Source: an uncultured Porphyromonas sp.
GTDB taxonomy: Bacteria > Bacteroidota > Bacteroidia > Bacteroidales > Porphyromonadaceae
Direction of reading: 5' to 3'
NCBI GenBank assembly: GCA_905372565.1
Contig: CAJPPK010000023.1
Span: 1-25,418 of the forward strand
DNA length: 25,418 bases
How positions within the stretch are numbered: the stretch's first letter is position 1; every line of letters begins with the position of its first letter. The notes beneath the pieces were generated by a model. That model did no database searches, was not told the origin of the DNA, and saw only the letters and a list, made by a program, of their open reading frames with translations. The position numbers and the translations under genes were made by a program. Positions 14,498-21,190 of the stretch are shown one piece after another.

Positions 14498-14544
14498 CAC
14501 GTAGTAGGAGTACGGCGATCGTACTTCTACTACGTGTATTATAT
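14498..14544 (+). terminator. Long hairpin terminator between fabH and era
   Basis: A 17-bp stem with a single G-U wobble pairs 14498-14514 (CACGTAGTAGGAGTACG) with 14520-14536 around a 5-nt loop GCGAT. An AT-rich tail (TATTATATA) follows. Readthrough would be needed for fabH-era co-transcription; no TAnnTTTG box is seen before era. Confidence 0.75.
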
Positions 14545-14568
14545 AAACAGAGGAAGATCAATCACCCT

Positions 14569-15477
14569 ATGACCGAGATCCAAGAGATCCCTTCGACCCA
14601 CCGCTCCGGCTTCGTCAACATCGTTGGCAACCCCAATGTCGGGAAGTCCACCCTGATGAACCTGCTGGTCGGCGAACGAGTCTCCATCATCACCTCCAAG
14701 GCACAGACGACTCGCCACCGCATCATGGGTATCGTCAATACCCCTGAGCTACAGATCGTCTATAGCGACACCCCTGGTGTCCTACGCCCGAACTATAAGC
14801 TCCAAGAGAGCATGCTCGAGTTCTCGGAGTCAGCACTAGGTGATGCGGACGTCCTCCTCTATGTCACGGACACCGTCGAGACGGCCGATAAGAACGAATT
14901 CTTCCTAGAGCGCGTCCGTGGAGTCAAGTGTCCCGTCCTACTTCTCATTAATAAGATCGACCTCACGACCCAGGAAGAGCTAGAGAAGCTCGTCGATCGC
15001 TGGCACAAAGAGCTACCTCAGGCCGAGATTATCCCGATCTCAGCCCTCAATCGCTTCAACATCCAGCCCCTCAAGGCTCGCATCGAGAGCCTCATCCCTC
15101 TATCTCCCCCTTACTTTGAGAAGGATGCGCTGACTGATCGCCCTGCCCGCTTCTTCGTGACGGAGATCATTCGCGAGAAGATACTTCTCTACTATAAGAA
15201 GGAGATCCCCTACTCTGTGGAGGTCGTAGTAGAGTCCTTCCAGGAGGAGGCTGATCGTATCCATATCCAAGCCCTGATCATCGCTGAGCGAGACAGCCAG
15301 AAGGGGATCATCATCGGCCACAAAGGTGTGGCGATCAAGAAGGTCGGCACCATGGCACGTAGAGATATGGAGCGCTTCTTCGATAAGAAGATCCACCTCG
15401 AGCTCTTCGTTAAGATCGAGAAAGACTGGCGAAGCCGTGACAATCTCCTTCGTGCCTACGGCTACCGCTTAGACTAA
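14569..15477 (+). CDS. era: GTPase Era
   Basis: Era is an essential GTPase that binds 16S rRNA during 30S subunit assembly. The 302-residue length is normal. G1 is GNPNVGKS at 20-27, switch I holds TTRH, G3 is DTPG at 67-70, G4 is NKID at 128-131 and G5 is SAL near 164. The C-terminal KH RNA-binding domain shows FFVTEIIREKIL and GHKGVAIKKVG (250-260). der follows 82 bp downstream with no clear signal between them, so the two ribosome-assembly GTPases likely share a transcript. Confidence 0.97.
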   Translation: MTEIQEIPSTHRSGFVNIVGNPNVGKSTLMNLLVGERVSIITSKAQTTRHRIMGIVNTPELQIVYSDTPGVLRPNYKLQESMLEFSESALGDADVLLYVTDTVETADKNEFFLERVRGVKCPVLLLINKIDLTTQEELEKLVDRWHKELPQAEIIPISALNRFNIQPLKARIESLIPLSPPYFEKDALTDRPARFFVTEIIREKILLYYKKEIPYSVEVVVESFQEEADRIHIQALIIAERDSQKGIIIGHKGVAIKKVGTMARRDMERFFDKKIHLELFVKIEKDWRSRDNLLRAYGYRLD

Positions 15478-15559
15478 GGTAGCCCTTCCCTTGCCTCATC
15501 GAGATGCTGAAGCAAGCCCTCTCCCTCTCCATCACATTTAGCCTAGCAAATTACCCTAT

Positions 15560-16870
15560 ATGAGCCATCTTGTAGCCATCGTCGGACGCCCGAATGTAGG
15601 TAAGTCCACTCTCTTCAACCGCCTGACCCAATCTCGTGGTGCCATCGTCAGCGAAGAAGCTGGCACGACCCGTGACCGCCAGTATGGTAAGGTATCCTGG
15701 CTCGACCGAGAGTTCTCCATCGTAGATACGGGGGGCTGGGTCGTCGGTAGCGAGGACATCTTCGAAGGAGAGATCAACAAGCAGGTCGAGATCGCTATGG
15801 AGGAAGCAGATGTCATCCTCTTCGTCGTCGATGTAGAGAACGGCATCACCGACCTCGATGACGACGTAGCCTCCAAGCTACGTCGTACCAAGAAGCCCGT
15901 GATCCTGGTCGCTAACAAGGCTGACAATTACGCCCAGCACTTCCAGGCTGCCGAGTTCTACGCCTTTGGGCTAGGCGACCCTCTACCTATCTCCGCCGTC
16001 AGCGGAAGCGGGACGGGCGAACTCCTAGACGCCATCATCAAGGATCTCCCCGAAGGTGCTGACGAAGATGAGCCACTCGATGCTCCTCGTATCGCCATCG
16101 TTGGACGTCCGAACGCAGGGAAGTCCTCCCTCGTCAATGCGTTCATCGGCGAAGAGCGTAACATCGTCACCAACATCGCTGGGACGACACGTGACTCCAT
16201 CTACACGCACTATACGAAGTTCGGCATGAACTTCTACCTCGTCGACACCGCAGGGATACGTAAGCGTGGCAAGGTCAATGAGGATCTGGAGTACTACTCG
16301 GTCATTCGCTCCATTCGGGCTATCGAGAACTCCGACGTCTGCGTACTAATGCTGGATGCGACACGTGGCATCGAGAGCCAAGACCTCAACATCTTCTCCC
16401 TCATCCAGAAGAATAGCAAGGGGCTCATCGTATGTGTCAATAAGTGGGACCTCGTCGAAGACAAGAGCAACGCCGTCATTAAGACCTTCGAAGCTGCGAT
16501 CCGCGAGCGACTAGCCCCCTTCACTGACTTCCCGATCATCTTCATTTCTGCCCTAACCAAGCAGCGTATCTTCAAGGTACTTGAGGAAGTTCAGCAGGTC
16601 TACGAGCGTCGCAGCCGACGCGTGCCTACCCACGAGCTCAACGAGGTCATGCTTCCGATCATCGAAGCTACTCCTCCTCCCGCCATCAAGGGGAAGTACA
16701 TCAAGATCAAGTACGTCATGCAGCTCCCCACCGCCGTACCTAGCTTCGCTTTCTTTGCGAACCTCCCCCAGTGGGTCAAGGAGCCTTACAAGCGCTTCCT
16801 CGAGAATCAGATCCGCAAGCACTGGGACTTCTCGGGCACTCCGATCAACATCTTCATCCGCGAGAAGTAA
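15560..16870 (+). CDS. der: Ribosome biogenesis GTPase Der (EngA)
   Basis: Der is a tandem-GTPase needed for 50S subunit maturation. The 436-residue protein has two G domains. The first carries GRPNVGKS (9-16), DTGG and NKAD. The second carries GRPNAGKS (182-189), DTAG and NKWD. A C-terminal KH-like domain follows, with YIKIKYVMQLPTAVPSFAFF and ending GTPINIFIREK. All G motifs are intact. The era-der pairing is common in Bacteroidota. A hairpin at 16897 closes the cluster. Confidence 0.97.
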   Translation: MSHLVAIVGRPNVGKSTLFNRLTQSRGAIVSEEAGTTRDRQYGKVSWLDREFSIVDTGGWVVGSEDIFEGEINKQVEIAMEEADVILFVVDVENGITDLDDDVASKLRRTKKPVILVANKADNYAQHFQAAEFYAFGLGDPLPISAVSGSGTGELLDAIIKDLPEGADEDEPLDAPRIAIVGRPNAGKSSLVNAFIGEERNIVTNIAGTTRDSIYTHYTKFGMNFYLVDTAGIRKRGKVNEDLEYYSVIRSIRAIENSDVCVLMLDATRGIESQDLNIFSLIQKNSKGLIVCVNKWDLVEDKSNAVIKTFEAAIRERLAPFTDFPIIFISALTKQRIFKVLEEVQQVYERRSRRVPTHELNEVMLPIIEATPPPAIKGKYIKIKYVMQLPTAVPSFAFFANLPQWVKEPYKRFLENQIRKHWDFSGTPINIFIREK

Positions 16871-16896
16871 GCCCTCCGCCCTCTCCCACCAGACGA

Positions 16897-16930
16897 CGAG
16901 CCAGCATTCCTTCGGGTGCTGGCTCGCTGA
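16897..16930 (+). terminator. Hairpin terminator after der
   Basis: CGAGCCAGCA (16897-16906) pairs with TGCTGGCTCG (16917-16926). An inner CC-TTCG-GG tetraloop stacks inside. The tail CTGACTTTCT is only weakly T-rich. Confidence 0.65.
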
Positions 16931-16995
16931 CTTTCTACCCAATGACGACGGAGGTAAATAATAGCTAGCAGTCTGTCACATCACTATAGAAATAA

Positions 16996-17127
16996 AGAGC
17001 TACCTTTAGGTCACAAAAGGTCTACCTCTACCACCTCAAAGGTCTACCTCCCCACGCGCTAAGCTTAGCCTCTATACAAGCTGAGACAGCGCTTTACCAA
17101 GTGCCCCTCTAACCTCAAAGAGGACAA
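16996..17127. repeat. 22-bp phased palindrome array, six phases
   Basis: A 10-bp core recurs at exactly 22-bp steps: AGAGCTACCT (16996), AGGTCTACCT (17018), AGGTCTACCT (17040) and AGCTTAGCCT (17062). Two eroded copies keep phase: AGACAGCGCT (17084) and CCTCTAACCT (17106). Spacers are 12 bp, pyrimidine-rich, with no shared length variation. The consensus AG(G/C)TNNACCT is palindromic. The array lies between the der terminator and the -7 box at 17254. The remainder of this 550-bp gap holds no gene; 17128-17253 is AT-rich. Confidence 0.8.
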
Positions 17128-17253
17128 ACATTTAAGAAATATAGAAATGTAAATAATGCTCCCTTCCTCCAAGCTCGCTCCTTGGCGCTATTTAAGCGTC
17201 TCTCAGCACGAAAAAGAATAAAGTTTTCTCCTCGCTCATTCTCATATATTTTG

Positions 17254-17261
17254 TATATTTG
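17254..17261 (+). promoter_or_regulatory. -7 box TATATTTG for the outer-membrane protein pair
   Basis: Exact TAnnTTTG match in an AT-rich stretch. It lies about 163 bp before the chosen ATG, much further than the 25-50 bp seen for other genes here. Confidence 0.55.
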
Positions 17262-17423
17262 TAACGAAATAGTGTGTCTGTGGCTATGCTGTTGACCCAG
17301 GGCACATCGTAGGGCAATCCCCCAACCGACTGTGTACCAGAAAACTCTCAGCAAGCCTAGACTAACGAACTTCGTTGCTCGTCTAGATGTTTAACTAGCA
17401 ATCCCAAAATAGACTCAATGCAC
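17262..17423 (+). other. Long 5' leader of the outer-membrane protein gene
   Basis: If transcription starts just after 17261, the leader is about 155 nt. It contains a hairpin, CTAGAC (17357-17362) with GTCTAG (17381-17386), enclosing AACGAA/TTCGTT. There is no convincing upstream open frame, and no known riboswitch was recognised. Confidence 0.4.
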
Positions 17424-19811
17424 ATGAAGAAATTCTCATTAGTACTCTGTGCTACGATGCTTGCAGGCATCAGTAGCCAAGCGCTGGCGCAGGTACAGGA
17501 CGTCAGCTTCACCATCTCTCCCGTAGCAGGGTATACCCGCTGGGACAATAAGCTTAACCTCGGCGATGCTCCCTATTGGGGTCTTCGTGCTGGTTTCGGT
17601 TTCGGCCCTCTCTTTGAGGTTCGTGGTCTCTATGAGCGCAGCTTTGACCTCAAGGGTAAGCTCCAGAGCTCTGCCAACCCTAACTGGCTCCGTGATTGGG
17701 CGGACAAACTCGAGGATAGCAAGGCTGAAATCACCCGCTATGGTGGGGAGCTCAAGCTGAATCTCTGGTCTAACACGATCGTCACGCCTTACCTCACCGC
17801 TGGTGGTGGTGTCATGAAGTTCACCTATACGGGTACCGCTGCTGGCTCAAGCGCAGCTACGGACTACAAGGAAGAGCAGATTTATGGCGCCGGAGGTGTA
17901 GGTCTGAAGTTCAATCTTGGGCAGCGTGTCGCTCTTTCCCTCGAGGGTAAGGACCTTATCTTTAACGTTAACGAGCACAATCGTTACCTTGCTAACCCCA
18001 CCTCTGGAGGTAAGCAGCTCCATAACTGGACGGGTCAGGCTTCACTCGATATCTATTTTGGCGGTAGCACTAACCGTCCTGCTGACGCAGTCTCTCGTGC
18101 CTACAAGAACCTCTATACCGGTGGCTTCCGTGGGCTGAAGTTTGCTGTCGAGCCAGGCGTCGCTTATGTCGACTTTGCTAACGGTTCTGGCTTCGAAGAC
18201 CAGTGGTTCGTCGGGGGATCAGCAGGCCTTGACCTCTCGAACATCTTCGGTATCCGTGGTTTCTACTACGCTGCTACCGAAAAGCCAAGTACACTCAACC
18301 TCGAGCTCAATAACGACCTCCGCATGTACGGTGGTAACTTCCTCGCTCGCCTCAATATGCCTCTCGGGCTAACGCCTTACCTCAACCTCGGTGCAGGTTA
18401 CCTCGAAGCGACGAGCAAGTTTACCAAGAGCCCCAGTGTGACAGGGGATGCTAAGAGCGGTCTCTTCCTCTTCGGTGGTGCTGGTCTAGAGATTCCTCTC
18501 CACAAGTACGTAGCTATCTACGGGAATGTTAATGCTATGCTGACGGAGCAGAATAACCCTGACGTCCTCAAGGTCACCGATCCTGAGTCTGTCAAGGTAG
18601 GTACGTTCTATCAGGCTGGGGTGCGCTTCAACATCGGACGTTCTGCTCGTGACGGTCGTGCACTCTATCACAACTACGCCAACGATCGTGTACGTAGCGA
18701 AGTAGCTATCGTCAACGAAGCAAACCTCGAAGAGCTCAACCGCCTACGTGCACAGTACGACGCACGTATTAAGAAGCTCAACCAGGAGCTCGCAGACGCT
18801 GTCGCTGAGAGAGACAACGAGAAGATCTCTCGTGTACTCGAGGAAAAGGACCAGGTCACCAAGCATATCTCTTCAGTAGATGCTAAGACGACGCAGATCG
18901 CCGTAGCCGAACCTCAGGGAGAGAAGAAGGTTACGCTGACCAAGGCTCAGTTCGACGCCCTCGTAGATCGTGTCGTCCTCGACCTCAAGCAGCAGCAGGT
19001 AGCACAGCCACAGCAGGTGCGCTCTTCGCTCTCTGTATCGGATGTCACCAGCAGCAGCCTATCTGATCTCGACAAGATCCTGCTCCTCAATGCGCTTTAC
19101 CGTAGCCCTTATGCTGGTCAGCTCCTAGCTCCAGCACAGGCACCTGTACAGGTCGCTCCTCAGGCATCGGCACAGCAAGGACAGCAGACAGACGCTACGC
19201 TAGCACTAGCTAAGCGTCTGGATCAGGTAGTAGACCGCCTCGATGCGATCAATGCTGGCCAACAGAACGCACAGCAGTCTAATCGCCTCCTCGAATCTCA
19301 GATCGCGACGGCTCTCCAGCAGAACAATCGTGACCAGCAGTACATCATCGCTGCCAAGCAAGACGAACGTGGCGATGTAGAAGCTCGTGAGGTCAAGGTG
19401 AAGAAGGCTGACGAAGTCTTCCACCTCAACCGTGCTGCGATCTTCGTAGGTCCTAACTTCGGTGATCAGTTCAACGTCAATGTCGGTGCTAGAGCTTACC
19501 TCCAGATCAAGGATTCCAAGTTCGACCTCGCTCCAGACGTTTACTTTGGCTTCCTCGGTGATAAGACGGCTTTCGGCATCAACGCCAACCTGCTCTACAA
19601 CCTCCCTACGCTCTTCTCGGGCGCTGTCAATCCTTACCTCGGTGTAGGGCTTGGCTTCAACAACATCGGAGGTACGCACCGCTTCCTGCCTAACTACGTC
19701 GTCGGTACGAGCCTAAACAAGGTCCTCGGTGGAAGCATCTTCGTAGACTACACCGTCCGTGGAGCTTTCCGTAACAACCAGCTAGCCGTCGGCTATCGCT
19801 TCCACTTCTAA
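17424..19811 (+). CDS. Large outer-membrane protein with three barrel-like segments and a coiled coil
   Basis: About 795 residues. The start at 17424 (MKKFSL) is preferred over the ATG two codons earlier because it gives a standard signal peptide ending at QALA-QVQ. Residues about 25-215 and 230-405 are two barrel-like repeats of one design. YGGELKLNL, TPYLTAGGG and YGAGGVGLKF in the first correspond to YGGNFLARL, TPYLNLGAG and FGGAGLEIPL in the second. A charged coiled coil follows (LEELNRLRAQYDARIKKLNQ, about 435-480). A Gln/Ala-rich, likely periplasmic linker spans about 525-640. A shorter third barrel-like part begins near AAIFVGPNFGDQF (about 670) and ends with aromatic YRFHF, typical of an outer-membrane C-terminus. 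It has no OmpA domain of its own; the next gene, 17 bp away, supplies one. I do not recognise a characterised homologue with certainty. Confidence 0.75.
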   Translation: MKKFSLVLCATMLAGISSQALAQVQDVSFTISPVAGYTRWDNKLNLGDAPYWGLRAGFGFGPLFEVRGLYERSFDLKGKLQSSANPNWLRDWADKLEDSKAEITRYGGELKLNLWSNTIVTPYLTAGGGVMKFTYTGTAAGSSAATDYKEEQIYGAGGVGLKFNLGQRVALSLEGKDLIFNVNEHNRYLANPTSGGKQLHNWTGQASLDIYFGGSTNRPADAVSRAYKNLYTGGFRGLKFAVEPGVAYVDFANGSGFEDQWFVGGSAGLDLSNIFGIRGFYYAATEKPSTLNLELNNDLRMYGGNFLARLNMPLGLTPYLNLGAGYLEATSKFTKSPSVTGDAKSGLFLFGGAGLEIPLHKYVAIYGNVNAMLTEQNNPDVLKVTDPESVKVGTFYQAGVRFNIGRSARDGRALYHNYANDRVRSEVAIVNEANLEELNRLRAQYDARIKKLNQELADAVAERDNEKISRVLEEKDQVTKHISSVDAKTTQIAVAEPQGEKKVTLTKAQFDALVDRVVLDLKQQQVAQPQQVRSSLSVSDVTSSSLSDLDKILLLNALYRSPYAGQLLAPAQAPVQVAPQASAQQGQQTDATLALAKRLDQVVDRLDAINAGQQNAQQSNRLLESQIATALQQNNRDQQYIIAAKQDERGDVEAREVKVKKADEVFHLNRAAIFVGPNFGDQFNVNVGARAYLQIKDSKFDLAPDVYFGFLGDKTAFGINANLLYNLPTLFSGAVNPYLGVGLGFNNIGGTHRFLPNYVVGTSLNKVLGGSIFVDYTVRGAFRNNQLAVGYRFHF

Positions 19812-19828
19812 GCAGTAGGTAAGACACG

Positions 19829-20851
19829 ATGAAGTCCATCCTTCTAGCCAGCGCTCTCTTTTCTGTCGCTACCCTAGCCTCCGCACAGCGTGTGGAGGCT
19901 GGGCAGGGACAGCCTATGAGCGGTGCTGACACCCTCATCACCCTGACCGAAGGAGAGCTCGCTGAGGCTGTCCAGCGTGTCGCCGCTGCTCGCCTTGCGG
20001 CAGAGCGTAGCACCGTGACACTGCAGAGCCAGCAGCAGACGACGCACCTCAACTCAGGGATTAGTGCCGAGATGCTCCGTATCATCAAGCTACAGATGCT
20101 TCTCCAGACACTTGGTCTTATCCCTGGTCAGGCGCCCCAAATCGGAGCGCAGACTAGCGTCCAGCACAGCTACCTCCCCTATCCCCTTCCTCAGCAGGCT
20201 CAGACTCCTCTGCGTGACCCACGTGTAGATCGTCTGGAACAGCTGATGATGCTCCTCGTACAGCAGCGCCAAGCTGAGCGCAACGCTATCGTACTCCCTG
20301 GGAAGACCGGTCGTAGCACCACGCCTGCTAGCCGTAACCATCTCCAGCCACAGCAGGTAGTAGCTCAGAACACGAGCGACTCCCTCCTCAAGGAGATCCA
20401 GTCTGAGCTCATCGCTCTACGTGCACAGCAGCCACAGCAGACCCAGCAGCCTCAGGTGATCATCCAGCAGATCCCTCAGGCTCAGCCTCAGCAGCTAGCA
20501 CCCGAGGTACGTACGGATACGGTCGTACGCTCGATCGGCTTCAAGCGCCAAGTCTTCTTCGCTGTCGGACAGAGCAAGCTCCTCCCCGAGGCACGCCTAA
20601 CGCTCAACGAAGTCTATCGCATCCTCAGCGAAGACCCTTCCCTTCAGCTCTTCTTGACTGGCTATGCTTCACCAGAAGGTAACGCTCAGCTGAATGCACG
20701 CCTTTCACAGGCTCGCAGTCAGGCTGTCCTCGACTACCTCACGGCCTGCGGTATCTCTGCAGACCGTCTACAGGTCGTCGCAGGAGGTGTAGACCATCAG
20801 TCTGATCTGCACAGCGTCGCTCGTCGAGTAGATATCGAATTGCGCAAGTAA
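19829..20851 (+). CDS. OmpA C-terminal domain protein (peptidoglycan-binding)
   Basis: The protein is 340 residues long. Its signal peptide MKSILLASALFSVATLASA is followed by a mostly helical, Gln-rich region (about 20-225) with long Gln/Pro runs (QPQQTQQPQVIIQQIPQ near 207-223). The OmpA-like domain covers about 235-340. It has FKRQVFFAVGQSKLLPEA, then TGYASPEGNAQLNARLSQAR at 277-296, and ends RRVDIELRK. The residues that anchor diaminopimelate in OmpA domains appear kept (the Arg in LNARLSQAR). There is no N-terminal barrel, so it is probably periplasmic. It begins 17 bp after the large barrel protein gene and shares the same Gln-rich style. The two likely form one envelope complex tying the outer membrane to peptidoglycan (inference). 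A strong terminator follows. Confidence 0.85.
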   Translation: MKSILLASALFSVATLASAQRVEAGQGQPMSGADTLITLTEGELAEAVQRVAAARLAAERSTVTLQSQQQTTHLNSGISAEMLRIIKLQMLLQTLGLIPGQAPQIGAQTSVQHSYLPYPLPQQAQTPLRDPRVDRLEQLMMLLVQQRQAERNAIVLPGKTGRSTTPASRNHLQPQQVVAQNTSDSLLKEIQSELIALRAQQPQQTQQPQVIIQQIPQAQPQQLAPEVRTDTVVRSIGFKRQVFFAVGQSKLLPEARLTLNEVYRILSEDPSLQLFLTGYASPEGNAQLNARLSQARSQAVLDYLTACGISADRLQVVAGGVDHQSDLHSVARRVDIELRK

Positions 20852-20877
20852 TCATCTCTCTCGAGATAACCTCACTA

Positions 20878-20919
20878 GAAGCCCCCTCTCCGCTAAGCTA
20901 GCAGAGAGGGGGCTTCTTC
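20878..20919 (+). terminator. Terminator after the OmpA-domain gene
   Basis: A 17-bp stem with one mismatch: GAAGCCCCCTCTCCGCT (20878-20894) with 20900-20916, loop AAGCT, followed by TTC. Confidence 0.85.
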
Positions 20920-20983
20920 GTTGAGCAAGGCTACGACTCTCGCAGGAGAAGACTTCGGCTTAGGAGACACGTAGCTACCACGA

Positions 20984-21071
20984 AGGTTAGCCTTCCCCTC
21001 CTGGAAGGCTAACCTTGGCTCACAGAGAGCTAGACCTTTACCTCCACGAAGCTATACCTTTCGCTTCGATC
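20984..21071. repeat. 22-bp phased palindrome array, four units
   Basis: Cores at exact 22-bp steps: AGGTTAGCCT (20984), AGGCTAACCT (21006), AGCTAGACCT (21028) and AGCTATACCT (21050), each followed by a 12-bp pyrimidine-rich spacer. A possible eroded unit starts at 20962 (AGGAGACACG). The first two cores are reverse complements of each other. With flanks they form a perfect 14-bp stem (20983-20996 with 21003-21016). The array lies between a terminator and the GH92 promoter, and no gene is present in this 338-bp gap. Confidence 0.85.
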
Positions 21072-21154
21072 CTGTATAAGTGATGATAGCCAACACCCTC
21101 GCTTTGCTCTCAGGGAGCCTGTCCTAGAGCAAGTCGCAGATAACGCTTTTTCCT

Positions 21155-21162
21155 TATCTTTG
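21155..21162 (+). promoter_or_regulatory. -7 box TATCTTTG for the GH92 gene
   Basis: Exact TAnnTTTG match 29 bp before the ATG at 21191. No TTTG lies at 19-21 bp upstream. The 22-bp array's last core ends 95 bp before this box. Confidence 0.6.
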
Positions 21163-21190
21163 AGTATATTATCTTTTATCAACCCTACGT

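Noticed and set aside
16553..16942. 129-codon minus-strand open frame overlapping der
   Set aside because: It is antisense to the conserved C-terminal part of Der and the following terminator, a typical shadow frame in GC-rich coding DNA.
16996..17127. Array as a complete BrickBuilt-like MITE
   Set aside because: I looked at the flanks of the arrays for terminal inverted repeats and target duplications and saw none. Only the tandem-repeat part is similar, so I call it a repeat, not a mobile element.
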